Source: Tessaracoccus timonensis
GTDB taxonomy: Bacteria > Actinomycetota > Actinomycetes > Propionibacteriales > Propionibacteriaceae
Direction: 5' to 3'
Assembly (NCBI RefSeq): GCF_900343145.1
Contig: NZ_LT996886.1
Location: forward strand, 1,054,001 to 1,118,000
Length of the DNA stretch: 64,000 bases
Shown here: piece by piece, positions 16,901 to 27,124 of the stretch
Layout of the letters: every line of letters begins with the position of its first letter
How positions within the stretch are numbered: the stretch's first letter is position 1
The notes under the pieces: model-generated
Databases searched by the model: none
Seen by the model: the letters and a program-made list of their open reading frames with translations, nothing else
What the model was told of the DNA's origin: nothing
Made by a program: the position numbers and the translations under genes

Positions 16901-17683
16901 GTGAGCGATGTCGCCATCCTTGACATTCAGATCGGGGGTGCCGGGCTCACCGTTGTTCACAATGATGGTGTGCTCGGTCTGACCACCCTGGGCGGTCTTG
17001 GCGAGCAGCGTGTGCTCGCCATCTGTGAGCGTGGTGGTGTCCAGCTCAGTGTTCAAACCGACGGTGGCGTTGGGGTCGTCGCCCAGGATGAAGGCGACGT
17101 CGAGTTCCTTCAGCGAGGTGGAGTTGGGGTTACACAGGCCATCGCCCATGTTGTAGCTGATCTTATTGCTCTCCGCCGGTTTCGACGGGCCGCCGGTGAC
17201 GAGTTCCATATCGAAAATCTCGAAGTCGTCATAGTTCAAGCCGCAGCTCTCGTTGAGGGCACCCACCTGCAGATGCACGGTGTTCTCGCCCTTCTTCAGC
17301 CACGCGTTCGGCACCTCAACGTCGTAGGTGGAGCTTACGTACACGGGGTCCGAGAGATCGATGCGCTGATCCTTCTTGCCGTTGATCGTGAAGTAGCTCC
17401 CGAAGCGGCCCTCAATGGAGTTATCGCCCACGCTGAAGCGCAGCTTCGACGAGCCGGCGTCAGCCTTCGCGTCGAGCTTGTCACCATCGACGGTGATCGA
17501 CGTCACCTTGTCGCCCCGAGTCGTGGGGAACGATTCGACGGGGACACTGCCGGAAACAGTGGCGCCGTCCTCGGGCGTGAGGGTGGGTTCAGAGGCTGCA
17601 CTCGCCGGCGTGGGCGAGATCAACAGCGTCGAAGCTGTGAGCGCCACAGCGGTCAGCGCGCTGAGCATTCTGGAGGTGGCCAT
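13991..17683 (-). CDS. Large secreted calcineurin-like metallophosphoesterase with N-terminal surface repeats
   Basis: 1230 residues from ATG 17683, chosen because AAGGAAG precedes it and MATSRMLSALTAVALTASTL is a good signal peptide (cut after ASA). Two tandem modules of about 200 residues follow (each with NAWLKKGEN/NAYLKPGRN and NYDDFEI/NHDDFDL patterns), then Ig-like segments and a phosphoesterase domain: HFTDTQYLS, AAHTGDIIEN, LAGNHDNRMG and LSGHHHGVG supply metal ligands. The C terminus is a Pro/Glu/Gly/Asp-rich stalk ending PGMPKTGYVLTA, an LPXTG-like motif without the hydrophobic anchor. Substrate unknown; extracellular phosphodiester or phosphomonoester cleavage is likely. Confidence 0.85.
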   Translation of the reverse strand: MATSRMLSALTAVALTASTLLISPTPASAASEPTLTPEDGATVSGSVPVESFPTTRGDKVTSITVDGDKLDAKADAGSSKLRFSVGDNSIEGRFGSYFTINGKKDQRIDLSDPVYVSSTYDVEVPNAWLKKGENTVHLQVGALNESCGLNYDDFEIFDMELVTGGPSKPAESNKISYNMGDGLCNPNSTSLKELDVAFILGDDPNATVGLNTELDTTTLTDGEHTLLAKTAQGGQTEHTIIVNNGEPGTPDLNVKDGDIAHAQTIFYDIPREGSEPVDRYELDGKPVDAIETMGEGTSKFKFHIGKNSSEARYGNTLYFNDIRYPLTDRNYADEDVAIEIPNAYLKPGRNKITMVTGTIQAGCGTNHDDFDLTKIGLEFPKGSVTPVDIKDKYAMGDGNCDVNSKKLREATFEFDLDSSTTGLALSLDTAKYPDGAHTVSAVTTGGKRITRTVIFNNNGPKLVSSTPAEGSKLTKATELAIELEDVVGVDESATQITLDGTPVKAGDKIGAGFKEGEHTLAVKAKDRLGIESESTVTFTSAAIPGGHVSTKAADDGKPKKQLSATVHDEGDAEYETTFHLAKANQPSAGFEGTSVEIPTELNPKSESKVNLTDVANTDDKSDRSPAAKNTSWQRFDVKVGEFTEGSLVQWVGDVDPQRTATLLVWNHKSNAWDELAAQRGNVNRQTALRGSVRADHVKAGVVSAMVAATDPFADDMNKSVDRKFQDRDSYDFSIAHFTDTQYLSEGAAGDYRDDNKDLHPEAERKLWRDAYEDTIKWIIDNADERKIAYAAHTGDIIENNITKHTDQNMLDQVQREFEIASEIQKRLDDSGIPNGVLAGNHDNRMGTDGAQYNEHFGPKRYEEASKQWREDAQYGGPWKEGDNQNHYDLFSAGGLDFVAVHLSYGVDQEEIDWANEIFQKYPNRNGLLFSHAYLTTSKDADGRDAPYSNAQGREQARKIVDANPNVVMTLSGHHHGVGLNVRNDAGEVGNHVVEMLADYQFYEVPVTHPKLADLRGNYKDDQTLRFGAAFFRLLQFDVKRGELVINAYSPFFNEFGAEKYDKEKRYDGRSDELRVPLQLSSRTTSLATDTFQVITPTEHELGKAKAKTNEAATLDVDFSDAKLGLPQEDGVPVAWIAVARNASGGTVASAFDVTFINLAPAGEQPDEPGPGEPEPGEPGEPEPGGDDSDDGISDPGAPKPEQPGDSDDPGSEKPVRPTPGMPKTGYVLTA

Positions 17684-17840
17684 GAACTTCCTTCCAAGGA
17701 TAAACGACAACAGCCGGCCTCGAATTAACCAGCAGCTCAGGTCACTCGCTAGCTCAGAAGTGACAGTTCGCTCACTGTTCACCAAGTGTTCTTTTGCCTT
17801 GCCAAACGAATACCGGGACGAGTTCGTTCACCCCGACTCA

Positions 17841-19175
17841 TCACTGCGTGGCAGGTGCTTCGTCGTGCAGCGCGCGCTCGCGGGCGTGCTTCGGATCCTT
17901 GATCGGAATGAGCGCGACGAGCCCCAGCCCCAGTACGACGACGATGCCCAAAATGCCCGCGTACTGCACCGATTCTTCATTGCCGCCGCTCAGCATGATC
18001 ACGAGTGAAATGGACACCGCCCACGCCGTCGACGACAGGAAGCTCACGGCACGACCCGTCGTCGCATACAAGCCGAAAATCTCACCCGTCTGTCCCTCGG
18101 GCGCGAGCCGCGCGAGGTAGGAGCGCGACGCCGACTGCGCCGGCCCGACGAACAACGTCAGCAGCAGTCCGCACACCCAGAACACGATCTTCCCCTGCGC
18201 GTGCAGGAAGAACACCAGCAGCCCCAGCACCACCATCGACACCAGTGAGAACGTGATCACAGCCTTCGGCCCGAGCTTGTCGTCGAGCATGCCGAACAGC
18301 AGCGTCGAGAGCCCCGCGACGAGGTTGGCGGCCACGCCGAAAATTAGCACCTCGGTGAACTCGAACTGGAACGTGCCTTGGGCGAGAATGGCGCCGAACG
18401 TAAACACACCAGCCAAGCCGTCGCGGAACACCGCGGATGCGACGAGGAAGTACAGCGTCGCGCGTGAGCTGTGCCACAGCCGCTTGATCGACCGGCCCAG
18501 CTCCACATACGCACCCACCACACCGACGCGCTCCTGCGGCGTGGCCGGTTTGCGGTCTTTCAGCATGACGAAGATCGGGATGGAAAACACCACTGTCCAC
18601 AGGCCGCACAGCAGCATCGCGGTGCGGATCCCGTCGGGTTTGGTCACCGGCAAGGTGGCGACGATGAGCACCATGATGGTGATGCCACCCAAGTACCCCA
18701 TGCCCCAGCCAAGCCCCGAGACGCGCCCCACGTTCTCGGGCGTCGAGACCCGATCGATGGCCGAGTAGTAGTTGACGTTCGCGATTTCTGCGACGATGTT
18801 GCCCACCCCCAGCAGCGCCACGCCGAGCCAGAAATACTCCGGCGACGGAGCGACGAACCACAGTGACGCCGAGATCACCGCGAGGAGCACCGTCGTGATG
18901 AGGAGGTTGCGCATGCGATGGCCGGAACGGTCGGAGCCTTGGCCCAATACCGGCGCGAGCAGCGCGATGAGCACACCGACGGCGGCCATCGCCCAGCCGT
19001 AATCGATGGAGAGTTTGTCGGTGTCGGCACCGAACGCAGAGCTCGTGATGTAGACGCCAAACACGAAGGTGGTGATCACCGTCGCGAAGGGCTGCGTCGC
19101 CCAATCCCACAATGCCCACGACACCACTTTGGCTTTGCTAGCTTTCGTGGAGCGCAGCGCTTCCCCTGGAACCAT
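17841..19175 (-). CDS. MFS transporter, Atg22/UMF1-like
   Basis: About 444 residues with roughly 12 membrane segments. The N-terminal pattern VVSWALWDWATQPFATVITTF is diagnostic of the Atg22/UMF1 branch of the major facilitator superfamily, whose eukaryotic members export amino acids from the vacuole; bacterial substrates are mostly unknown. The loop after TM2 has GQGSDRSGHRMRN, the MFS-type charged loop. I chose ATG 19175 over GTG 19211; neither has a clear ribosome-binding site. It is divergent from citrate synthase, with about 205 bp between the starts for both promoters. Confidence 0.85.
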   Translation of the reverse strand: MVPGEALRSTKASKAKVVSWALWDWATQPFATVITTFVFGVYITSSAFGADTDKLSIDYGWAMAAVGVLIALLAPVLGQGSDRSGHRMRNLLITTVLLAVISASLWFVAPSPEYFWLGVALLGVGNIVAEIANVNYYSAIDRVSTPENVGRVSGLGWGMGYLGGITIMVLIVATLPVTKPDGIRTAMLLCGLWTVVFSIPIFVMLKDRKPATPQERVGVVGAYVELGRSIKRLWHSSRATLYFLVASAVFRDGLAGVFTFGAILAQGTFQFEFTEVLIFGVAANLVAGLSTLLFGMLDDKLGPKAVITFSLVSMVVLGLLVFFLHAQGKIVFWVCGLLLTLFVGPAQSASRSYLARLAPEGQTGEIFGLYATTGRAVSFLSSTAWAVSISLVIMLSGGNEESVQYAGILGIVVVLGLGLVALIPIKDPKHARERALHDEAPATQ

Positions 19176-19381
19176 CTCGGTATTCGTCAAAACTTCCGGC
19201 ACCCGCAACACGCTAACCCGTCCAGATGAACAATGGGTGAAGTCAGGGGAACTCCGCGCACCAAGGTGGGGCAGCCTTCAACCAACGCCTTTCTGGAAGC
19301 CCCCAGTGGCGCTAGTATCGGTGCGAACCAAGCCCCAGACGGCGCCATCGATGCTGCTGAACTCCAAGAAGGGAATGACAG

Positions 19382-20665
<1,284 letters not shown>

Positions 20666-20679
20666 TCGAGTTCCCTTCG

Positions 20680-20718
20680 CGACGACGCCCCTCGGCTCCC
20701 GGCCGGGGGGCGTCGTCG
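20680..20718 (+). terminator. Intrinsic terminator of gltA
   Basis: Arms CGACGACGCCCC (20680-20691) and GGGGCGTCGTCG (20707-20718) form a perfect 12-bp stem, starting 15 bp after the gltA stop and followed by TTGC. Confidence 0.8.
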
Positions 20719-20831
20719 TTGCGCGGTCGGGGCGCTGGGCGGGTGCCCGCGCTGGGGCGGGGGCGTCGTCGGTGCATTTGCCACTGGTAGGTACATCCAC
20801 CAGTAGTAGATTCTCCGCCCCGGACACGCCA

Positions 20832-20859
20832 GGTGGCCGCCCCCGGAGGGACGGCCACC
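20832..20859 (-). terminator. Terminator-like hairpin after the GH35 gene
   Basis: GGTGGCCG (20832-20839) pairs with CGGCCACC (20852-20859). It lies 19 bp beyond the stop of the minus-strand beta-galactosidase gene and, with the gltA terminator, separates the converging genes. Confidence 0.6.
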
Positions 20860-20877
20860 CGTTGGTGCCGACTGGCG

Positions 20878-23800
20878 TCAGCGGCCGGTCTGCGGTAGGC
20901 CCGGCCTCGGCTTGCCGGGCCTACCCGGGTCGGATGGCGACGGCATTGCTGTCGGCGTCACCGTTGGGCCCTGCGTGGGCTGCACCGTCGGCGTGCCCGT
21001 GGGCGCCGCCGTCGGCGCTGGATCGGTCGGCTCACCCGTCGGAGCGGGGCCCGTCGGGGCAGGATTGGTCGGCTGATCCGTCGGTTCCTCCGACGGCCCA
21101 TCACCGGCGACGACCCGCCCGATCGCAGCGCGGGCCAGCTCCTGACCCGACACCGCGTCGCGGGCCACCGCGACAACCTCGTACGAGCCGTCGGCCGAGT
21201 ACGAGTGCGACGCCTCGGCGGTCGCCTGCGTGGAGTCGCCCCACAGGTACTCGACGCGGACACGCTCACCGCCAGCCAACGGTGCCCCGGTCAGCGACGC
21301 CTTCGCCGTGACCGCAGCCCCGGCCGCCACCTTCTCCGCCGAGACGGAACCCTCGACGACACGCTTCGGGTACGCGGGCGCGTCGTTCTGGCCGCCGACG
21401 ACCGACCCGGTCGTCGCCGCCACGGGCACCACCTTCACGTCCTCCGGCCCGGCACCAGCACTCTTCGCCGCGACGGCGAGCGTGAGGCGGTTGGTGCCGC
21501 GCAGGTTGAGGAACTGCGCCGGGATCGTGAACCTCGTCTGCGGACCGATGTCACCGATGTAGACGCCGGTGTTCCAGCCGTTGACGAAGATCGTCACCTG
21601 CGAGTGGTCGTTACGGATGCCGCCGCGCGGGGTGATCTGCACCTCGTACGCCTGATCCTGACCCTGCGGAACGTCGAGCGTGAAGTCCGTGGCGTACCAC
21701 TGGAGTCCGCCCTCGTCGGACGCAAACGTCGTCGCCTTCGCCCAGTCACCGGTCGGGTATCCGGGCAGGTGCCAGCCTGCGCGCTCACCGTACAGGCCGC
21801 CGTTGTTGTACATCGTGCGGGCCGGGTCGGTCTTCCCGACGGGGTCCTGCGCCCCCTGGATGCGCCAAGTGACGGGCCCCGTCGAGTTGAGGCTCGCGTC
21901 GTACAGGCCGCGGTTCTGCCGGGAGAGGCCGTCGTCGGACCAGTCGAGGTTCTGGCCGAGGTTGTGCACGAGCACGGCCAGCTCCACCTGTTCGCCCGCG
22001 CTCACCGGCAGCGTCAGCGACTTCGACGAGCCGTCGGCCGCCACCGCGCCGACGTACTTCCCGTTTGCCCACACTTGCAGGAACGCTGGGTTGCGCCCGT
22101 GGCCCGGCACGCCGGAGCCGCCGTTGCCCTTGAGGCTGATGGTCGGGCCGGCCGCCTTGTAGCTGGCGCGGTACCACACGTCGCCCTCGAAGAACCCGTA
22201 GTGGTTGGAGTCGAGCACGATGCCCTGCTGCGGGCCGGGGCCCTGTCGGGCGTTGTCGGCCTTCGTCGAGTCGGCCACCTTCCAGCCGCTGACGTCGAAC
22301 GTCGGGTCCGCCTCGGGGGCGCCGACGGCCGTCCGCCACTCGAGCGTCGGGGTCGCCACCTGCTCGGGGCCGGGCACCGCACCAGTCGACGCGGTCCCGT
22401 TCCAGGTCCACTGGTCCACACCGTCGGCGACGACGCGCAGCGTGCCCGCCTTGGCCATGGAGCCGGTGAGGTGGAGCGTCGTGCCGTCGTACTTGGCGCC
22501 CCGCACGAGGTGCGCCCCCTCGACGGTGACCGGCCGGTTGCCGTCGAACACCTGCCAGACGTCGGCCGCGAACTCACGCGAGACCGCCCGCAGAACGAGC
22601 GGCTTGCCGTCGCCCTTCACAACGATGTCCTTCGGCTGGGCGGCGGTGGTCCAGGCCAGCAGCAGCTCGCCCTTCTCGGCGTTCCACGTCTTCGTCACGC
22701 CCGCGGGCGCCTCGACGATGGGCTCCGACTTCGCCCGGAGCACGATCTCGGCCGGGTCGCCGTCGACGCCCATGAGGTACTGCACGACGCCCTTGGCGGT
22801 GGGCTGTGGAGCCGCGAAGAGCTGCGCGGTGCTGTAGCCGACGCGGTTGCCGGCGAGGTCGAAGTTGACCGCCAGCGCGATCGCATCGCGCCCGTGGACG
22901 TGCAGCTTGGCGCCCTGGGTCTGCGGGACGCGCGCCCAGCCGACCTCGTGCTGCTGCCCGCCGCCCAGGCTGTCGGCGTTCGGGTGGACGCGCACGGCAT
23001 CGAGGCTCACGAACGTCCCGCTCGAGCCCTCGAACGACTCGCCCGTCACCACGACGCGCACCGTGTGCTCGCCCTGCGCGAGGTCCTTCTTGCTGAAGAC
23101 CACCTGCTGCGGGTTCGCCGTCGTCGTGGTCTGCTCCTGCGTGCGGCCCACGAGGGTGCCGTCGACGTACACCTCGGCCGGCCCGTGGTTTTCGGAGAAC
23201 GGCGCGATGAGGTCGAAGCCGACGCCGGTGAACTTGAACGTGTACTCGTCGCCCTTGCGGGCGCTGAACGTCTCGTCACCGCCGATGTCGCCGGCGGTCC
23301 ACGCCTTCCCGCTGGCGTGCTCCCAGCCGTCGCCGAAGGTGACGAAGCCCGACGAGTCGTTGTGCACCTTCGCTGCGTTCGGGTCGGGGGCGCCGGCGAT
23401 CTGGAACGCGTCGACGGAGACCTTCGTACCTCCCGACGGGTCCGCCTGCTCCCCCAGCGCGGTCACCGTGATCGTGTGCTCGCCCGGCGCGAGGTCCTGC
23501 ACGTCGGCGAGGACCACCTGCGACGGCTTGTTCTGGTTGCTGGACACCCAGGCGTGGGCCACCTCGGCGGGGCGGTCGTCGACCTGCACCCGCACCTTGC
23601 CGAAGTCCGTGCCGGAGGCGGACAGGTACTTGACCCCCGTGCCGGTGAACGTCAGCGTCGCGGAGGCGCCCTTCGCCGTCGCGGTGCGGACGGTGCCGCC
23701 CGACGCGGTGGTGTCCGCCTGCTCGCTCCACTCGCCCGAGTAGCTGATCGCGGCGTCGCCGTCCTCGACGACGACCGGCTTCGTCCCTGCGTCCTCCGAG

Positions 23801-25185
23801 TCCAGCCACAGCGAGGTGGTGAACGACGTCTCGGCCGTGCTGTTGCTGTCCGCCAGGCGGAAGGCGACGAAGCGCTCCGCCTCCGTGCCCCCGCTGGCCG
23901 CGATCCGCTGGTACCCCTTCACTGCGCCGCCGGAGTGCTCGGCGAGGGCGGGGGCCCCGGCCGGATCCATGGCCGCGAGTGCGGGGAGGGCACGGTGGAA
24001 GTAGCCTGCCTCCTTCTGGGCGGCGAGTTTGCCGGTGATGGCCCGGGACTCGGCGAGGGCCGCGCCGTAGTCGTAACTGGTGAAGCCCGACGCGGGGGCG
24101 CCGGTCCAGCCCCAGTTGGTGCCGCCGTGGGTCATGTAGTAGCTGAACGCCGTCACACCGTTGGCCATGCCCATGACGCTCCACTGGCGCGTGTAGGCCG
24201 CGTCGGTGAACTTCGCGCACTGCTCGGGTGTGAACGACGCCCCCCACGGGGTGAACGCGCCGCCCTGCGACTCCGCGATCATGTGCGGGGTGTCGGGCGC
24301 GAACTGCCGGAACTGGTCCTCGCCGTCGGGGAGCTGGTTGCGTGGCGCGCTGCAGTTGAAGCCGAGCGGGTAGACGTCGCTGGCATAGAAGTCGGTGCCG
24401 TACTTGTCGACGTCCTTGAACCGGCCGGCCGTGTTCCAGTCGTTGTGGAACAGCGGCACGTCGATCCCGTCGGCCTTCACCACGTCGACGAGCGCCTTCA
24501 GGAACTCCTCGTAGCGGGGCTGCTGCGCGATGATCTCGTTCTCGACCTGGTAGAGGAAGACCGAGCCGCCGCCGTCGGTGACGAGGTGCTTCTTCGCGAT
24601 CTTGTTGAACGCGTTCAGCCACGCCTTCGACGCCTGGAGATTCTCGACGCTCCGCAGCGACGCGTGGCCTTTGTTGGCGAGCCACGCGGGTAGGCCTCCC
24701 ATGGAGATCTCGGCGTTGACGTACGGCCCGGGGCGGGCGATGACGAAGAGCCCCTCTTCCTCGGCCATGGTGAGCAGCTTGTCGATGTCCTTGATGCCGG
24801 AGAAGTCGAACTGGCCGCCCTCCTCACTCTGGTGAAGGCCCCAGAAGAAGTACAGCGAGACGGCGTTGAAACCGGACGCCTTGATCTTCTGGAGGACGTC
24901 GCGCCACGCGTCGGGCGACGGGAGGCGCCAGTAGTGGAACTCGCCGGAGTACACGTTGAGGCGCTGGCCGTCGATCTTGAAGCTGTACTTGTCGAACGTG
25001 ACCTTGTGGGGTTTGCCGTCGCCGATGAGGGTGGCGGGCTCGGACTGCGACGACGCAGCCGGCCCCAGCGCGGCCCCGGCCGGAGGAGCGACCGCGGGGA
25101 GGAGCCCCGACGTGGCGAGCAGCGCCGCCGCACCGAGGGTCGATACCACCCCCTTCGCGAGGGATTTCGAGCGCAAGAGGGACAA
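20878..25185 (-). CDS. Secreted multidomain GH35 beta-galactosidase
   Basis: About 1435 residues. TTG 25185 is preferred because AAAGGAGC precedes it at the right distance and the product starts with a clean signal peptide (RSKSLAKGVVSTLGAAALLA); ATG 25251 is the alternative. The GH35 barrel has PGPYVNAEISMGGLPAWL, acid/base Glu in QVENEI (about 212) and nucleophile Glu in MIAESQGGAF (about 302). Beta-sandwich domains follow, including the jelly-roll TGPVTWRIQG region, then a PKD-like module, a Thr/Pro stalk and the C terminus PRPGLPQTGR-stop. The role is removal of terminal galactose from glycans outside the cell. It is followed upstream by a sugar ABC transporter. Confidence 0.9.
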   Translation of the reverse strand: MSLLRSKSLAKGVVSTLGAAALLATSGLLPAVAPPAGAALGPAASSQSEPATLIGDGKPHKVTFDKYSFKIDGQRLNVYSGEFHYWRLPSPDAWRDVLQKIKASGFNAVSLYFFWGLHQSEEGGQFDFSGIKDIDKLLTMAEEEGLFVIARPGPYVNAEISMGGLPAWLANKGHASLRSVENLQASKAWLNAFNKIAKKHLVTDGGGSVFLYQVENEIIAQQPRYEEFLKALVDVVKADGIDVPLFHNDWNTAGRFKDVDKYGTDFYASDVYPLGFNCSAPRNQLPDGEDQFRQFAPDTPHMIAESQGGAFTPWGASFTPEQCAKFTDAAYTRQWSVMGMANGVTAFSYYMTHGGTNWGWTGAPASGFTSYDYGAALAESRAITGKLAAQKEAGYFHRALPALAAMDPAGAPALAEHSGGAVKGYQRIAASGGTEAERFVAFRLADSNSTAETSFTTSLWLDSEDAGTKPVVVEDGDAAISYSGEWSEQADTTASGGTVRTATAKGASATLTFTGTGVKYLSASGTDFGKVRVQVDDRPAEVAHAWVSSNQNKPSQVVLADVQDLAPGEHTITVTALGEQADPSGGTKVSVDAFQIAGAPDPNAAKVHNDSSGFVTFGDGWEHASGKAWTAGDIGGDETFSARKGDEYTFKFTGVGFDLIAPFSENHGPAEVYVDGTLVGRTQEQTTTTANPQQVVFSKKDLAQGEHTVRVVVTGESFEGSSGTFVSLDAVRVHPNADSLGGGQQHEVGWARVPQTQGAKLHVHGRDAIALAVNFDLAGNRVGYSTAQLFAAPQPTAKGVVQYLMGVDGDPAEIVLRAKSEPIVEAPAGVTKTWNAEKGELLLAWTTAAQPKDIVVKGDGKPLVLRAVSREFAADVWQVFDGNRPVTVEGAHLVRGAKYDGTTLHLTGSMAKAGTLRVVADGVDQWTWNGTASTGAVPGPEQVATPTLEWRTAVGAPEADPTFDVSGWKVADSTKADNARQGPGPQQGIVLDSNHYGFFEGDVWYRASYKAAGPTISLKGNGGSGVPGHGRNPAFLQVWANGKYVGAVAADGSSKSLTLPVSAGEQVELAVLVHNLGQNLDWSDDGLSRQNRGLYDASLNSTGPVTWRIQGAQDPVGKTDPARTMYNNGGLYGERAGWHLPGYPTGDWAKATTFASDEGGLQWYATDFTLDVPQGQDQAYEVQITPRGGIRNDHSQVTIFVNGWNTGVYIGDIGPQTRFTIPAQFLNLRGTNRLTLAVAAKSAGAGPEDVKVVPVAATTGSVVGGQNDAPAYPKRVVEGSVSAEKVAAGAAVTAKASLTGAPLAGGERVRVEYLWGDSTQATAEASHSYSADGSYEVVAVARDAVSGQELARAAIGRVVAGDGPSEEPTDQPTNPAPTGPAPTGEPTDPAPTAAPTGTPTVQPTQGPTVTPTAMPSPSDPGRPGKPRPGLPQTGR

Positions 25186-25269
25186 GGCCCTGCTCCTTTC
25201 GATTCGGAGGGTCTGTGTGGGTTGCGGTGTTCGGTTGTGGTGATCCGTCATGGGGGTCGCTGCTCGCGG

Positions 25270-26160
25270 CTACTTCACCGAGCCGCTCATGAGGCCGCTC
25301 ACGAAGTAGCGTCCGAGCAGGATGTAGACGAGCAGGGTGGGCAGCGAGGCGACGAGCACGCCCGCCATCATGCGGGAGTAGTCGGGGTTCTGCGCCGACG
25401 CGAGCTCCTGGAGCGCAAACGTCACCGGGCCGGTGTTGCGGTCGGTGAGGAACAGCGCAAACAGGAAGTCGTTCCACGCCGACGTGAACTGCCAGATGAG
25501 CGTCACAACGAACGCAGGCGCGCTGACCGGGAGCACGATCGACGCGAACGTTCGCAGCATGCCGGCGCCGTCGACGCGGGCCGCCTCGATGATGTCGCTC
25601 GGGACGGCCGTGGCGTAGTAGTTGCGGAAGATCAGCGTACAGATCGGAATGCCGTAGATGACGTGCACGAGGATCAGCGTCGGGATGCCCACCATGAACG
25701 GGGCGCCGACGTTCATCTGGATCATGATCTTCTGCAGCGGAATCATGACGGCCTGGTACGGGATGAACATGCCGAACAGGAACATCGTGAAGATCACGTT
25801 GGCGCCAGGGAAGCGCCACTTGGAGAACACGAAGCCGTTCATGGAGCCGAGGAACGACGAGATGATCGCGGCCGACAGTGCCATCACAACAGAGCGGCCC
25901 AGGGCTGGCGCGAGCGCTTCCCAAGCTGCCTTCCAGCCATGGACATCAAGCTTCGCGGGCAGATTCCAGGCCTCCGCCACACGGAAGTCACCGGGAGCCT
26001 TGAAACTCGTGACGAGCACCACGTAGATGGGCATCAGCACGAGCGCGACGAACAGGATCAGCAGGGCCATGCGGACGGTGCGCCACGCGATGGCGCCACC
26101 GGTTGCGCGCCGTCGACGCGTTGGCGCCGGAGGTACCCTTTCAATCACAGCGGCGGTCAC
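25270..26160 (-). CDS. Sugar ABC transporter permease, CUT1 (MalG-like)
   Basis: About 296 residues from GTG 26160, which overlaps the stop of the upstream permease by four bases (GTGA) and follows GGAGGG. Six membrane segments are visible, and the EAA loop is recognisable in DIIEAARVDGAGMLRTFASI, the contact site for the ATPase. It pairs with the MalF-like permease to move a di- or oligosaccharide. The operon has no ATPase gene, so a shared MsmK/MalK-type ATPase elsewhere must power it. Confidence 0.9.
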   Translation of the reverse strand: MTAAVIERVPPAPTRRRRATGGAIAWRTVRMALLILFVALVLMPIYVVLVTSFKAPGDFRVAEAWNLPAKLDVHGWKAAWEALAPALGRSVVMALSAAIISSFLGSMNGFVFSKWRFPGANVIFTMFLFGMFIPYQAVMIPLQKIMIQMNVGAPFMVGIPTLILVHVIYGIPICTLIFRNYYATAVPSDIIEAARVDGAGMLRTFASIVLPVSAPAFVVTLIWQFTSAWNDFLFALFLTDRNTGPVTFALQELASAQNPDYSRMMAGVLVASLPTLLVYILLGRYFVSGLMSGSVK

Positions 26161-27065
26161 CGTCGACCCTCCTTCTCGGTGCGGTTGGTGTAGACGAGAT
26201 ACGGGATGACCACGAGTGCGACGATCAGCAGCAGCACCGTCGCGTTCGCGGCCGCGATGGGCGCGTTGTGCTGCGAGAACAACTGGGTCCACATGAGGGT
26301 CGCCGGCACGTCGGCGACGTAGTTGTTCTGGCCTGCAATCGCGTAGATCAGGTCGAACGTTTTCATGGACATGTGGCCGATGATGATGAGCGCCGACAGC
26401 GCGATCGGCGAGAGCTGCGGAAACAGCACGTGGCGGTAGATGCGGAACTCAGTGGCACCGTCGACGCGGGCAGCTTCACGCTGGTCCTCGGAGATCCCAC
26501 GGAAACCGGCGAGGAAGAGCGCCATCACGTAACCCGAGAGCTGCCAGACGGCAGGCAGCGCCATTGCCGCCATGTTGAAGGGCCCAGGATCGGACCACCA
26601 TTTGGATTGGAGCTCCGGCAGACCCAACATCAGGAAGAGCCGGTTGAGGCCGATCGCCTCATGATCGCCAATGCCAGGCGACAACAGCCACTTCCAGACG
26701 AGGCCCGAGGCGATGAATGACACCGCCATCGGAAACAGGTAGATGGAGCGGAAGAAGCCCTCACCTGTCACACCTTTCTCGAGCAACAGCGCCCAGAGCA
26801 GGCCGAAGATCATCGTGCCGCCGACGAACACGATCGTCAGCACGAGAAGATTCCACAGCGAGCGCTGGTAGCGCTCGTCGGTGAGCAACGTCACGTAGTT
26901 GCTGAAGCCACCGGGGCTCACGATCTGCTCGTTGCCGGCGAAGGTCTTCTTGGTGAGCGGAGCCAGCGACGTGGCGAAGGTCTGCGCGATCAGGCCGTAC
27001 ACGAACACGAGTACGAGTAGGATCGACGGGACGACGAGCAGGAGTCCCTGCCACTTCTTCCACAT
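26157..27065 (-). CDS. Sugar ABC transporter permease, CUT1 (MalF-like)
   Basis: 302 residues, six or more membrane helices. The EAA motif appears in QREAARVDGATEFRIYRHVL. It belongs between the binding-protein gene (59 bp upstream) and the second permease (4-base overlap). The transported glycan is not known; neighbours (GH35 and double GH20) suggest galactose- or HexNAc-containing oligosaccharides. Confidence 0.9.
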   Translation of the reverse strand: MWKKWQGLLLVVPSILLVLVFVYGLIAQTFATSLAPLTKKTFAGNEQIVSPGGFSNYVTLLTDERYQRSLWNLLVLTIVFVGGTMIFGLLWALLLEKGVTGEGFFRSIYLFPMAVSFIASGLVWKWLLSPGIGDHEAIGLNRLFLMLGLPELQSKWWSDPGPFNMAAMALPAVWQLSGYVMALFLAGFRGISEDQREAARVDGATEFRIYRHVLFPQLSPIALSALIIIGHMSMKTFDLIYAIAGQNNYVADVPATLMWTQLFSQHNAPIAAANATVLLLIVALVVIPYLVYTNRTEKEGRR

Positions 27066-27124
27066 ACGAATGCCTTTCAGTGTGGGGAGGGGCCCCGGGG
27101 CGTTCCGAAGGCCCCTCCCACGGA